Below, piece by piece: positions 18,154 to 27,095 of a stretch of 64,000 nucleotides of DNA. The position numbers and the translations under genes are program-made. The notes under the pieces were generated by a model that was not told the DNA's origin, did no database searches, and saw only the letters and a program-made list of their open reading frames with translations. Each line of letters starts with the position of its first letter. The first letter of the stretch is position 1. Where the stretch lies: NCBI GenBank assembly GCA_028820635.1, contig JAPPIG010000074.1:1-64000 (forward strand). The letters are read 5' to 3'. Source of the stretch: Candidatus Poribacteria bacterium. Its GTDB lineage: Bacteria; Poribacteria; WGA-4E; WGA-3G.

Positions 18154-19674
18154 ATGTTAAAACAATTTATTATTGGTGTTCTTAGCTCCGCTACTGCCCA
18201 CAGACTCTTTCCACCGTCCACAAACAATGGGAAGTCCCGTGGTAGAGGTTGCATTTTACGCCTTTTTGCTATACTTATCTTCATCGGCTTACTGTGTTGG
18301 GCACTTGGTTATGGAATAGTCGCGGTTCCAACTTACATACTTCTCACGTTATATGCGGGGTTAAAGTTCCTTACTACAAACGGTTTTATTGCACTGGACA
18401 AATTGTTTTATCCTGGATTCGACGCACCTGCTACCGCAGTTTGGGGTTTTTGGGGACTTGTCGGTGGTGCTGCGATTCAAGGGTACCGAGAGATGCGGAC
18501 GTATGGTCGAAAAAAACAAGGATTATTGGTTGCACTTACACCCTTGCTATTATTGGGGCTGATCAACACAGTTAAAGGCATCAATGCACCAGAGGAGGCA
18601 TCATATTTGGTACCACTATCGAAGGAAGAACAAAAAACAACACAACCAACACAAAAAACCGTAGACACTGCGACTAAGCAGCCTACAACGGATAGTAAGA
18701 AAAAGCCGACGACGCGTCCAAAACCGATACCTACGACGACCAATCAGGCCACGACTGATACCGAGAAAATATCGCCCACGCGTAGGATCCCGGTGCGCAC
18801 AACGAAACGTCAGGATTCTGCATCTCCGTTACCTGTCAAGCCTACAGAACCGAGGAGTGTTCCTACACAGCAGAATACGGTGACCACACCTGCTGTAGAG
18901 CTAAAACCACCAACCCCTTCTGCACCGGTGAATATGGTGTTGATCCCAGCCGGAGAGTTTCAGATGGGTAGTAATGAAAGCGATGATGAAAAGCCTGTGC
19001 ACACCGTCTATACAGATGCATTCTATATGGATAAATACGAGGTGACAAATGCGCAATATAAAGCTTTCCTACAGGCGAACCCACAGTGGCAAAAAGGCAA
19101 AATAGCGTCAAAATATCACGATGGTGACTATCTGAAACATTGGAACAGCAACAATTATCCGAGTGGAAAAGCGAACCATCCGGTGACTTTCGTGAGTTGG
19201 TATGCTGCGATGGCGTATGCAGAGTGGGCAGGAAAGCGGTTGCCAACTGAGGTAGAATGGGAGAAAGCAGCGCGCGGTACGTTGGTTGGTAAGAAATACC
19301 CGTGGGGAGATTCTATCAGTTCTACGAGAGCAAACTACAACAAGGATATTGGTGATACAACATTTGTAGGGAAGTATTCTTCTAACAGCTACGGTTTGTA
19401 TGATATGGCTGGTAATGTGCTGGAATGGTGTCTTGATAGATATGATGAAAATTTCTATGGCACCGCCTCGCGACAGAATCCGATTGCAGGTGGAAACATA
19501 AAAGGTATTACAGGAAACTTTCTTAATAGTACAGTAACTCGTGTGTTGCGCGGTGGTTCATGGAGTGTCCTCGCACAAAACGTGCGTGTCGCTGATCGCA
19601 CGAAAGGGAATCCGACACTCTCATATTTTGGTGCTGGATTTCGGTGTGTGAAGGTGGTAACGGTTTCAGATTGA
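18154..19674 (+). CDS. Membrane-anchored FGE-sulfatase (SUMF1) domain protein, copy 2
   Basis: A 506-residue paralogue of the gene before it, with AAGGAAG eight bases upstream of the ATG. It has a longer N-terminus with three hydrophobic helices and a longer Thr/Lys/Pro linker. The FGE domain shares the same motifs, ending VLRGGSWSVLAQNVRVADRT and FGAGFRCVK. The last 75 residues differ from copy 1 while the centre is identical in DNA. The two may form a pair that shows different ligands through their variable C-terminal part. Confidence 0.88.
   Translation: MLKQFIIGVLSSATAHRLFPPSTNNGKSRGRGCILRLFAILIFIGLLCWALGYGIVAVPTYILLTLYAGLKFLTTNGFIALDKLFYPGFDAPATAVWGFWGLVGGAAIQGYREMRTYGRKKQGLLVALTPLLLLGLINTVKGINAPEEASYLVPLSKEEQKTTQPTQKTVDTATKQPTTDSKKKPTTRPKPIPTTTNQATTDTEKISPTRRIPVRTTKRQDSASPLPVKPTEPRSVPTQQNTVTTPAVELKPPTPSAPVNMVLIPAGEFQMGSNESDDEKPVHTVYTDAFYMDKYEVTNAQYKAFLQANPQWQKGKIASKYHDGDYLKHWNSNNYPSGKANHPVTFVSWYAAMAYAEWAGKRLPTEVEWEKAARGTLVGKKYPWGDSISSTRANYNKDIGDTTFVGKYSSNSYGLYDMAGNVLEWCLDRYDENFYGTASRQNPIAGGNIKGITGNFLNSTVTRVLRGGSWSVLAQNVRVADRTKGNPTLSYFGAGFRCVKVVTVSD
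18719..19446 (+). repeat. 728-bp identical tract, second copy
   Basis: Partner of 17028-17755. The tract starts at the shared C followed by AAAACCGATACC and ends after GATAGATATGAT. Confidence 0.88.
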
Positions 19675-19697
19675 GAATAGATTGTTCATTCACATCG

Positions 19698-19807
19698 TAG
19701 TCTCTCGTGATTGAGAAAATGCTCCGAGTCAAGAAGTTATGGTGTTCGGTGCAGCTAATAAATCGGATGGTAAACTTGCAGAAGCACTCAAAGCATATAT
19801 CCGGTAG
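19698..19807 (+). pseudogene. Fossil C-terminus of a CsgG-like lipoprotein gene
   Basis: The reading ...QEVMVFGAANKSDGKLAEALKAYIR and a TAG stop at 19805-19807 match the last codons of the gene at 20527-21825 (QEVMVLDAANKLAGELAEALKAYVR), with DNA similarity starting at about TAGTCTC 19698. Only this end is left, so a second copy once stood here and was mostly deleted. Confidence 0.7.
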
Positions 19808-19845
19808 TTATCGTGTCAAATATCTATCTACGTTAGAGGTAAAAT

Positions 19846-20391
19846 ATGAAAATTAATCTTGTGATTCAAACATTAGTTCTCATGATAGCCATGATGATTT
19901 TCAACCTACCAATTACTGTCATTGGGCAAGAAAGACAGGAGTTACAAACAAGTAACCATGGATCCTATTACAACATAGGGATTTTCGGTACAGTCATCCC
20001 TGGCACAGAAATTTTCGGTCACCCAGGCTACCAAGTCGGATGGTCTTATGAGTTACCAACCTATGCTGTAGAAGCTGAGTTTAGAATTTTCGACAGTGAA
20101 AATGTCCATTTCGGTGGTCTTTCGGTTGGTAGCATATTCTACCTCAGCAGAAAGAACATATCATCTTATGTCGGTGGAGGGGTAGCTACAACTGTAGCCG
20201 ACCATGTCGAAAACTCAAAAAATGGAGTAGGTGTCTATGCCGTATTTGGAACCAGTTTCCTACGTTCAATGCCGTTCCGCTTAAAATTTGAAATCCGTTT
20301 ACACAGGCCTTTCTATACGTTGGAAACGCAAGATGTGATGCCGATAATGGTTGGTTTCTTCTTTTCTCATAGATGGTCCGGATTATTTTAG
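19846..20391 (+). CDS. Secreted beta-barrel-like outer-membrane protein
   Basis: A 181-residue protein with a signal peptide (about residues 1-28, MIAMMIFNLPITVIGQ). The rest consists of alternating hydrophobic and polar residues with many aromatics and Gly (YNIGIFGTVIPG, SSYVGGGVATTV, GVYAVFGTSFLR) and ends in ..HRWSGLF, with a terminal Phe as in outer-membrane barrels. The length suits eight strands. GAGG lies eight bases upstream. It sits between the FGE proteins and a CsgG-like lipoprotein, so an envelope role is likely; the exact job is unknown. Confidence 0.7.
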   Translation: MKINLVIQTLVLMIAMMIFNLPITVIGQERQELQTSNHGSYYNIGIFGTVIPGTEIFGHPGYQVGWSYELPTYAVEAEFRIFDSENVHFGGLSVGSIFYLSRKNISSYVGGGVATTVADHVENSKNGVGVYAVFGTSFLRSMPFRLKFEIRLHRPFYTLETQDVMPIMVGFFFSHRWSGLF

Positions 20392-20526
20392 AACTGAAGG
20401 TATCAGTGTTATCGGCACGCAATTTATCATGAGAAGGCATTGGAAACCTGCTTTTATACCTATATGACAAACCTTTAGTTTATGGGCAAAGATGTTTATT
20501 CAGATGAATTCAAAGGAGATAAATTA

Positions 20527-21825
20527 ATGATTTGTGTGAAAAACCTAATTATTTCAAGCCTACTGACTCCGGTATTTACTCTACTGTGTTTAACAGGTTG
20601 TGGTGGTAGACACAGCGAATTCATGGACAGCGCACAAGCGAATTATCGGGCTAAGGATTATAATGCTGCCTTACGCGATACGGTGACGGCATTGCAATAT
20701 AACCCAAATTATGAGAAAGCGCAGACTTACGTCAAGGCATTTTTCGACACAGCCGTGCGTGTCCATCAAGACAGAATTAACATCCTTGAAAAGACTTCGG
20801 ACAGGTTTAAATGGGACCAGCTAGTGGTAGAGTATGAAGGTCTTATTGAGGTTAATTCACTGGTGGGAAGTCTGCCACCCTTGACGCATAAGAAGACCTT
20901 GCAACCGATTACTTTCGACATAAAAGATTACACTGCCCAATTTAATGAGGTATTAGAAAAAGCTGCCGAAGCACATTACCAAGAGGGAATTCGCCTTGCT
21001 GAATCATCTAATGATCCGGATATTCAGAAACGAGCCGCGAAAGAATTCAAGATAGTGGAGGAATTCATTGTCGGCTATAAAGATGCCCAAACCCGATATG
21101 AGCAAGCCAAGAGTGCCGGTGTTAAGAGAATCGCAATCCTAACGTTTGAAGACAAAAGCGGTAAAAGGCGTAGCTACGGTGCCATTTCAGAGACAATCAC
21201 TGACAATATCATCAGTAGTATCCTTAACGATCCAGAAGCGACTGAATTCCTGAAAATTGTCTCTCGAAATCACCTTGAACAGATTATTGCGGAACAAGAC
21301 TTAAATTTTGTAGGCTTGCTTGATAGGCGTACAGTTGCGAGTTTAGGCAAGGTACTCGGTGTACACGAAATAGTTGTCGGACAAATTACCCAAATTATCT
21401 ACATACCTCCAGATATCAAAAGGACAACATTAAATCGTGAAAGAACAGAAAATAAGAAGACAGGAACAGAAAAATACGTTGATAAAAATGGCAAAACCAA
21501 AACCAGACCGAAGTATTCTGATGCGACTGTCACTGCGAAACTCCTACATTATAAACTGGAATCTTCTGTTTCAATTATCGGTTCATACAAAATCCTTGAC
21601 GCGCAAACTGCGGAACTTAAAAAAGCGGATAACTTTGATACAAAGCATGAATTTATATCGGAGTGGGCAAGTTTTACAGGTAACGAAGAAGCATTAACCA
21701 GAGATGACCATATCTTAGTCTCACGTGATCGAGAAAAGGCTCCAATTCAAGAGGTCATGGTGCTTGATGCAGCTAATAAATTGGCTGGTGAACTTGCAGA
21801 AGCACTAAAAGCATACGTAAGGTAA
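20527..21825 (+). CDS. CsgG-like lipoprotein with N-terminal TPR-like region
   Basis: The start at 20527 has AAAGGAG eight bases upstream, while the in-frame ATG at 20482 would put an odd sequence before the signal peptide. The lipobox is LCLTGC. Residues 30-75 resemble a TPR pair (AQANYRAKDYNAALRDTVTALQYNP). From about residue 195 there is a CsgG/FlgO-type fold: RIAILTFEDKSG, SETITDNIISSIL, FLKIVSRNHLEQIIAEQ, LGKVLGVHEIVVGQI. Proteins of this family form secretion pores or envelope assemblies. An insertion of charged residues (about 305-345) breaks the fold. The previous gene is a barrel-like protein and a fossil copy of this gene lies before it. Confidence 0.82.
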   Translation: MICVKNLIISSLLTPVFTLLCLTGCGGRHSEFMDSAQANYRAKDYNAALRDTVTALQYNPNYEKAQTYVKAFFDTAVRVHQDRINILEKTSDRFKWDQLVVEYEGLIEVNSLVGSLPPLTHKKTLQPITFDIKDYTAQFNEVLEKAAEAHYQEGIRLAESSNDPDIQKRAAKEFKIVEEFIVGYKDAQTRYEQAKSAGVKRIAILTFEDKSGKRRSYGAISETITDNIISSILNDPEATEFLKIVSRNHLEQIIAEQDLNFVGLLDRRTVASLGKVLGVHEIVVGQITQIIYIPPDIKRTTLNRERTENKKTGTEKYVDKNGKTKTRPKYSDATVTAKLLHYKLESSVSIIGSYKILDAQTAELKKADNFDTKHEFISEWASFTGNEEALTRDDHILVSRDREKAPIQEVMVLDAANKLAGELAEALKAYVR

Positions 21826-21854
21826 TAAGTTTTGACGAATCTAATGAGGATAGC

Positions 21855-22022
21855 ATGAGTTCGTACAGCGACGCTGTGATGGATTGGGGTTCGTTTCTTG
21901 CTTATTTACTGCTTCAAATGGAATTCATGTTGGCAGAAGAAAAGGGGATTGACAAAACAGACTTGAAAAGATGGTTAACTACTACGAATTTATGCTTAGA
22001 CATTATCTACCAGAACGATTAA
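21855..22022 (+). CDS. Small hypothetical protein, 55 residues
   Basis: ATG at 21855 with GAGGA five bases upstream opens a frame to TAA at 22020-22022. The product begins MSSYSDAVMDWGSFLAYLLL and continues with EFMLAEEKGIDKTDLKRWL. It has one amphipathic or hydrophobic helix and a charged tail. It starts 30 bases after the CsgG-like gene and may end that operon. No family is recognised. Confidence 0.45.
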   Translation: MSSYSDAVMDWGSFLAYLLLQMEFMLAEEKGIDKTDLKRWLTTTNLCLDIIYQND

Positions 22023-22056
22023 CAGCAGGTGTTAAAATAAAAATGCTACGACCCCA

Positions 22057-22525
22057 TTACCCATTATATGAGGAATGTCCGGTATAACCACATAAAAACA
22101 TACCGCGTAAACCACTCTCGTCACGATATAGCATATAACGTTCTAAATCGTATGCCCCTTCCGGTGTGATACACACAGCATCACCAGAGTCTAATAGCAT
22201 GATGCCTTCCTGCCAATCAAGATCCTCTTTCACGACTATTTCACTACTTCCGTATCCGACCACCAACTCTTTTGGTATGCCAGCAATCGTTTCCCATTCG
22301 CCTGTTGGGTTCCTCTTGTAAATATCCACTTTGTATCAATTCGGACGAGAACATTTTGATCTGTGTCAACGTTTGGATCGGGTTTAGCAAGCATATAATA
22401 GTGGTAAGTGTTGTCTGAATCTTCATAAAGATCAACCGGCTGTGCATCATAAATACGACCATCCACTATTTCAGGTCGGTTTTTTCGGTACAGTTATACT
22501 TTTTCGTGAAAATTCTCTGTTCCAT
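22057..22525 (-). pseudogene. Frameshifted gene of unknown function
   Basis: On the minus strand a start at 22525 (MEQRIFTKKYN) leads, through a shift in an A run near 22490, into IVDGRIYDAQPVDLYEDSDN and YHYYMLAKPDPNVDTDQ. A second shift near 22325 leads into VDIYKRNPTGEWETIAG and a tail ending at 22057. The joined reading looks like one protein of about 150 residues with natural composition. Two frameshifts make it a probable pseudogene. Family unknown. Confidence 0.5.
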
Positions 22526-23482
22526 AAAACTCACTTCAAATTGAAACAATTATGCTAAGACTTGGATCTCTTTTTACTTTTATTCTGGGTGTTAACTCAC
22601 CTAGCTGCCACGTAAAACATTTCATCTCATCTCTCTATTCGCCTATAGATTTCCGTTTTTCATAATCTCAAAAAATGAAGGTGTCATGCTAATTGCTGAC
22701 AGCAGACTGCAGAAACTGGCAGCCATTCCATTCCCTTCAAACGGGAAGGTCTTTCAGAACAGAGGCCTTTGGAAGCCAGTGACAGTGGGGGCTAATTAGT
22801 CAAAACCAAACGCGACGATTCTTAGCCATTTTTTGTTACCCAAAATTCGTCAAATTGTCTCTCAACCCGCATGAACACTGAAACATACGCGAAATTTTCA
22901 ACAGATATGTCCTAAACCATCAAGAACATTCGAAAATAGGTGGCAACTTAGGTTATTATAGTAGATTTTAGAATTTTTTATACACTTTGCACCGGTGAGG
23001 TTAGAAAACCTCACCTATCGAGTGGTGAAGTGTATAATTATTTTTATAATTCACCATATAACCTGAAATTGCTCTTTTTCTACATTCGTCAGCGTTGTAT
23101 AACCTCACTTATGTCTATTTTGAATAACACCTTCTTCGCGATTTCCAATCCTTTAAATTGTGCAGTGTGCACCGGTATGGTTTTAGGTATTTTTTGTAGT
23201 ACGAGATAAGATTTTGATTTGTGGAAGGGAGTTTGGAAGTAACTGGTTAGCATTTCATTTACCTTTAATATTTTTTGATTTTCCTGTTATTCCGTGTTTT
23301 AATAGATTTTGCTAATTACATTTATCAAAACCTATTAAAATTTTAATTCCACTCGAAAGAATACAAAAAAAGCCAAATATGAGTTCACATGAACCAATAC
23401 AGCAATTCGCGAATGTTGCAATTTTACCCGTTATATGCTAAAATACATGCAGAACACATAACCATCATTCAGAGAGACAAGC
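22526..23482. other. Gene-free stretch of about 950 bp
   Basis: No coding frame of natural composition is seen on either strand. It contains an imperfect inverted repeat ACTGGC...GCCAGT near 22715-22785 with TTCCC ttcaaac GGGAA inside it, and a strong nested hairpin at 22978-23037. The rest is AT-rich. It separates the minus-strand pseudogene from the Uma2 gene and may hold promoters or a small RNA. Confidence 0.6.
22978..23037. ncRNA. Nested hairpin, candidate structured RNA or remnant of a small mobile repeat
   Basis: An outer stem TTATACACTT/AAGTGTATAA (10 bp), a middle stem CACC/GGTG, and an inner perfect stem GGTGAGGTT agaa AACCTCACC (9 bp) enclose each other in 60 bases. A T-rich run stands before it (GAATTTTTTA). 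It could be a structured RNA, a bidirectional terminator or a miniature element; the sequence does not decide which. Confidence 0.45.
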
Positions 23483-24058
23483 ATGTCATCTGTTGCAGCC
23501 GAAAAATACATTTCACCAGAGGAATACCTCACTGCAGAACGCAGGGCAGAATATAAAAGCGAGTACATCTACGGTGAGATATTCGCAATGTCCGGTGCAA
23601 GTAACGCACATAACATTATCACAGTAGAAATCACCACTGAACTGAACATCCAATTAAGACAGCGTGGTTGCTTCGTTTACAGCGGCGATATGCGCGTGAA
23701 AACGAAGCCGACAGGTTCTTATTTCTACCCTGATGTCGTTGTTGTGTGTGATAAACCTCGTTTTGAAGATAATGTTTTCGACACCCTCTTGAACCCCATC
23801 CTTATCGTAGAGGTGCTTTCGCCATCAACTGAGGTGTTTGATAGAGGCGAAAAATTCGCACATTACCAAGAACTTATGTCCTTGCGAGAATATATCCTTG
23901 TATCACAAGACAGGATGCGTGTTGAACACCATCGTCTGATTGAGACGCATTGGGTCGGAAATACATTTGAGGCACCGGAAGATGTCCTGAAGTTCAACTC
24001 CATTGAATGCGAATTGCCGCTCAAGGATATATATACCCGCATTTCATTTTCGGATTGA
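23483..24058 (+). CDS. Uma2-family (DUF820) restriction-endonuclease-like protein
   Basis: A 191-residue protein. The family pattern is clear: ISPEEYLTAERRAEYKSEYIYGEI at the start, NAHNIITVEITTEL, and the PD-(D/E)XK active-site region FYPDVVVVCD followed by LIVEVLSPSTEVFDRGEKFAHY. The Asp and Glu of the nuclease core are present. Uma2 proteins are very numerous in cyanobacteria and sponge-associated bacteria; their role is unproven and some may be mobile-DNA nucleases. A good terminator lies 110 bases downstream. Confidence 0.9.
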   Translation: MSSVAAEKYISPEEYLTAERRAEYKSEYIYGEIFAMSGASNAHNIITVEITTELNIQLRQRGCFVYSGDMRVKTKPTGSYFYPDVVVVCDKPRFEDNVFDTLLNPILIVEVLSPSTEVFDRGEKFAHYQELMSLREYILVSQDRMRVEHHRLIETHWVGNTFEAPEDVLKFNSIECELPLKDIYTRISFSD

Positions 24059-24165
24059 AAGTCGGAAACATTCCCTCTGAGTGTCCCGCAATCCAAGACC
24101 TATTACTCAAATATGCAGAAGAAATCGGATAGATGCACATATCCCGATCAGAAGACTTGTGGAAG

Positions 24166-24197
24166 CGCGACGGTAATCCTGTCGCGTTTTATTTTTT
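24166..24197 (+). terminator. Rho-independent terminator after the Uma2 gene
   Basis: CGCGAC (24166-24171) pairs with GTCGCG (24181-24186), with further bases inside the loop side, and is followed by TTTTATTTTTT. Confidence 0.75.
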
Positions 24198-24250
24198 GCT
24201 AATCAAAGTTACGAGAACTCTATTTCCACTCAAAACACGGGCACAAAACA

Positions 24251-25204
24251 ATGCAAACATTAGTTCACATTAACCAAGCCACTGATCTTCAACTTACCGA
24301 TGAGGATAAACTTCGGATCGGTGTCGCGTGGGATGCACTCTCTCCGAACTCAAGACGCGCCTATCAACTGGCATGGCGACAACTCAATGAATTCCTATCA
24401 GCCAAAGGCGAGGCTTTAGATAATCTCACAGATACACAATTGGCAGCCTACCTCTCAATTTTAGACACAAAAGGAATAGCACCTGCGACACTTTCTGTCT
24501 GCTTAGCCGCAGTCAAATGGTATTTCAGCAATGTAAAAGGACAAGATGTCCAGTTCACTATCAGTCAAAAGCGATTGAAGACTATCAAGCGTGATGCTAA
24601 AGGTCGGGGTCGGGGTCAAGTAGACGCGCTTATATGGGCTGACGTTGAACGAGTATGTGCATTCGCTGAGGCAGATAAATCAATAGCAGGGCTTCGCGAT
24701 AGTGCTATGATAAGGTTGATGTCCGATTGCCTACTACGAGTCTCAGAAGTGGTCGCGGTCAACGTTGGACACTTCAAACAAAACACCTTGATTGTGCAAA
24801 AGTCCAAAACAGATCAACAAGGTGAGGGTGTCGCTTTATATGTCACAAGTGATACAAGGAACGCTATTAGTAAGTATCGAGAGAAGGCAGGGATTACGCG
24901 CGGAGCTCTGTTTAGACCTATACGCCGGGGTGGACACATACAAACCAGTAGGCTTACAGATGTATCCGCAAGGCAGATTATTAAAAAGAGGGCTGCTGGT
25001 GCCGGTGTCGACGGGTTTATTTCAGGACATTCCTTGAGAGTGGGGTCTGCGGTCTCTCTCGCCAAAGCAGGTGCCTCGGTTGTTGACTTACAAGTGGCAG
25101 GCAGATGGAAAAATTCACAGATGCCAGCACATTATGCGCGCGCGGAGATGGCTGAACGTGGCGCAATAGCGAGGTATAAGGAAACTGATCGTTCCCAAGT
25201 CTGA
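24251..25204 (+). CDS. Tyrosine recombinase (integrase)
   Basis: A 317-residue protein with an N-terminal SAM-like core-binding domain (about 20-110; SPNSRRAYQLAWRQLNEFLS) and a C-terminal catalytic domain. Catalytic residues in order: Arg163 (LLRVSEV), Lys184 or 186 (QKSKTDQQGEG), His260 and Arg263 (SGHSLRVGSA), Trp286 in place of the second His (GRWKNSQMP), and Tyr295 (PAHYARA). It cuts and joins DNA through the tyrosine. It is the first gene of the plasmid-like part and is followed closely by a zinc-ribbon gene. No matching attachment site could be fixed. Confidence 0.92.
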   Translation: MQTLVHINQATDLQLTDEDKLRIGVAWDALSPNSRRAYQLAWRQLNEFLSAKGEALDNLTDTQLAAYLSILDTKGIAPATLSVCLAAVKWYFSNVKGQDVQFTISQKRLKTIKRDAKGRGRGQVDALIWADVERVCAFAEADKSIAGLRDSAMIRLMSDCLLRVSEVVAVNVGHFKQNTLIVQKSKTDQQGEGVALYVTSDTRNAISKYREKAGITRGALFRPIRRGGHIQTSRLTDVSARQIIKKRAAGAGVDGFISGHSLRVGSAVSLAKAGASVVDLQVAGRWKNSQMPAHYARAEMAERGAIARYKETDRSQV

Positions 25205-25217
25205 AGAAGGAATAATA

Positions 25218-25613
25218 ATGTTACACGAAGAATTCTTAGCAAGAACTCAAGCAATAGCGAAAGAGTTAGGTATTGTATTACCAACTTCCTATTATAGATA
25301 TGCCCCAACTGAATGTTGGAAATGTGAAAAAGATATAATTCTTTACACCTATCCTGGATGTAATCAAGGTATCGGTGGCGTTCCGCCAGATCCGACCCAT
25401 GAACCGATACCCTCAACGTTGAAAAAGTTGTTCATCTGGAATAATTGGCAATATGCGAATGTTTGTCCGCACTGCGAATTATTACAAGGGAATTTCTACA
25501 TATATCACGAGCCTGAAGGCGTATTTTTCTGTTTAGATGATATAATAGATTCTCAAGAGGCATACGACTCAGATATGGCACATATTGTTGAGTCTTGTGA
25601 TAGAGATTACTAA
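25218..25613 (+). CDS. Small protein with two CxxC pairs (zinc-ribbon-like)
   Basis: A 131-residue protein, with AAGGA seven bases upstream and 13 bases after the integrase stop, so probably in one operon. It contains CWKC (residues 33-36) and CPHC (about 83-86), which would bind a zinc ion. The region between them is rich in Pro and aromatics. The acidic C-terminus (SQEAYDSDMAHIVES) shows no motif. The family is not recognised. Confidence 0.7.
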   Translation: MLHEEFLARTQAIAKELGIVLPTSYYRYAPTECWKCEKDIILYTYPGCNQGIGGVPPDPTHEPIPSTLKKLFIWNNWQYANVCPHCELLQGNFYIYHEPEGVFFCLDDIIDSQEAYDSDMAHIVESCDRDY

Positions 25614-25946
25614 CGGCATGTAGATGAAAGAATACATAATGGACTTAGTCGTTTAGGACATGGGAAATTTGACATTTTCTATCAAAAGGCAATCATCCTC
25701 TTATTCGGTAAGCATTTAGAACTACAAACCAAGTATTCTCAAGGAACAAAGGATAGCCTTTGTTGTTAGAATTAAATTATGCAATATCTCTTATATTTAC
25801 TGGGTTTACACCACTTTTAAATGATTTCTTAAGTCCAAAAATACTAATTTCGTTCATAAATAACAACACATTTATGCCCGCCATAGTTAGACAAACGTGC
25901 AATCACGAGGTATAAGATACTGACCGCTATTGATAGGAGACGCGAG
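25614..25946. other. Intergenic stretch, 333 bp
   Basis: AT-rich with no convincing frame. It holds the upstream region of the next gene, whose start GTG at 25947 has AGGAG seven bases before it. I see no clear operator or hairpin. Confidence 0.5.
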
Positions 25947-26828
25947 GTGAATAAAGAATTTCGCATAATAGTTGTTGATAATGATACTGAAGAAATCATT
26001 GGCACCGTCACGGATCTTCAAGGTTCCGGTTTTAGTATGATATACCGTCATCAAGAGGATGATACGACTTGTTCATTTGATTCCATTGATAATCTTTTGA
26101 ACTGGTCTCAGGAAACCGATAACACAATTTGCTATATGATAGGCGGTGTTCGTATTCCGCTAAATCACACGACACACGATAAAAATTATTATTTTCGTTT
26201 GGTAGGTTGGTCAAACCTTACACCTGCCGAAGCAGTTATCCTCGGTGTGCTCCAGGAAGCTAAACATGCCCATAAAGAGTGTGCATCATTCGAATATATC
26301 AAAAGTATGTTGACAGCATTTGGATTCAGTCCTGCATCATTACGAATGCTACTTGTCAAACTACGTAAAAAATTAAAATGCACTAATTTGCGTGTAGAAA
26401 ATCAAAGTAGTGTTGGATATCGGCTTATAGATTCGGTGAATGATCCAATGAAAGAGTTCCTAACGGAAGAAAGTCGTGCTAAATCTGATTACTGGATACT
26501 CTTTTGCGACAAGAAGTTGAAACCTTTTGTTACTGAGAACATTGAACAATTCAAGGTTGAGGAGCGTCCCACAGGAAGCCAAATCCTTTTAGGATGGCAA
26601 GGATTAACTCGCACTGAAGCAGAAATATTTTTCGAATTGGTAAAGTTCCGCAGTCAATGGGTGAGTTATGAACATCTGTTAACGTTACCTTGGACAAAGA
26701 GAAGTTCAAAAAAACAGTGTCTCATGGAAAAATACTTGAAGAACTTTGTCGGGAAGATTCGGAAAAAGATAGAAAACAAAGATGAAGTGATTCTAACAGA
26801 AACTCTAAAAGGATATTGTTTAATATAA
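25947..26828 (+). CDS. Tandem winged-helix DNA-binding protein
   Basis: GTG start with AGGAG upstream; 293 residues. After an N-terminal beta-rich region (residues 1-85) come two OmpR/PhoB-like winged-helix domains. The first spans about 90-170 (LTPAEAVILGVLQEA, LVKLRKKLKC, then SVGYRLI). The second spans about 210-293 (LTRTEAEIFFELVKF, FVGKIRKKIEN, then LKGYCLI). There is no receiver domain. Two wings in one chain would let a monomer bind a direct repeat. It stands before the replication genes and probably regulates them. Confidence 0.75.
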   Translation: MNKEFRIIVVDNDTEEIIGTVTDLQGSGFSMIYRHQEDDTTCSFDSIDNLLNWSQETDNTICYMIGGVRIPLNHTTHDKNYYFRLVGWSNLTPAEAVILGVLQEAKHAHKECASFEYIKSMLTAFGFSPASLRMLLVKLRKKLKCTNLRVENQSSVGYRLIDSVNDPMKEFLTEESRAKSDYWILFCDKKLKPFVTENIEQFKVEERPTGSQILLGWQGLTRTEAEIFFELVKFRSQWVSYEHLLTLPWTKRSSKKQCLMEKYLKNFVGKIRKKIENKDEVILTETLKGYCLI

Positions 26829-27095
26829 CAAAGTTATTACTATTACATAAATTAATTGTTTTTCATGTAATTTTATCATAATTTCTGTTTACATATATGG
26901 GGTAGGTGTGGTATAATTTATGCAGAATCAAAATCAGTAGCATGCAGACGGTGCGATTTACGGGCAGATGACAATAGAAAAGTTGTTGCCAATCAGACCC
27001 AAATCTATACACTGCAAACGCGATATACGAAGAAGTCACGAGCAGATAGGGCGAGAGAACTTCACAAATTACTTCACAGAAGGTGGATTAGATTT

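Noticed and set aside
17756..19674. Diversity-generating retroelement target in the variable ends of the FGE-type genes
   Set aside because: The tails differ at silent sites and at all base types, not only at adenines, and no reverse transcriptase or template repeat was found.
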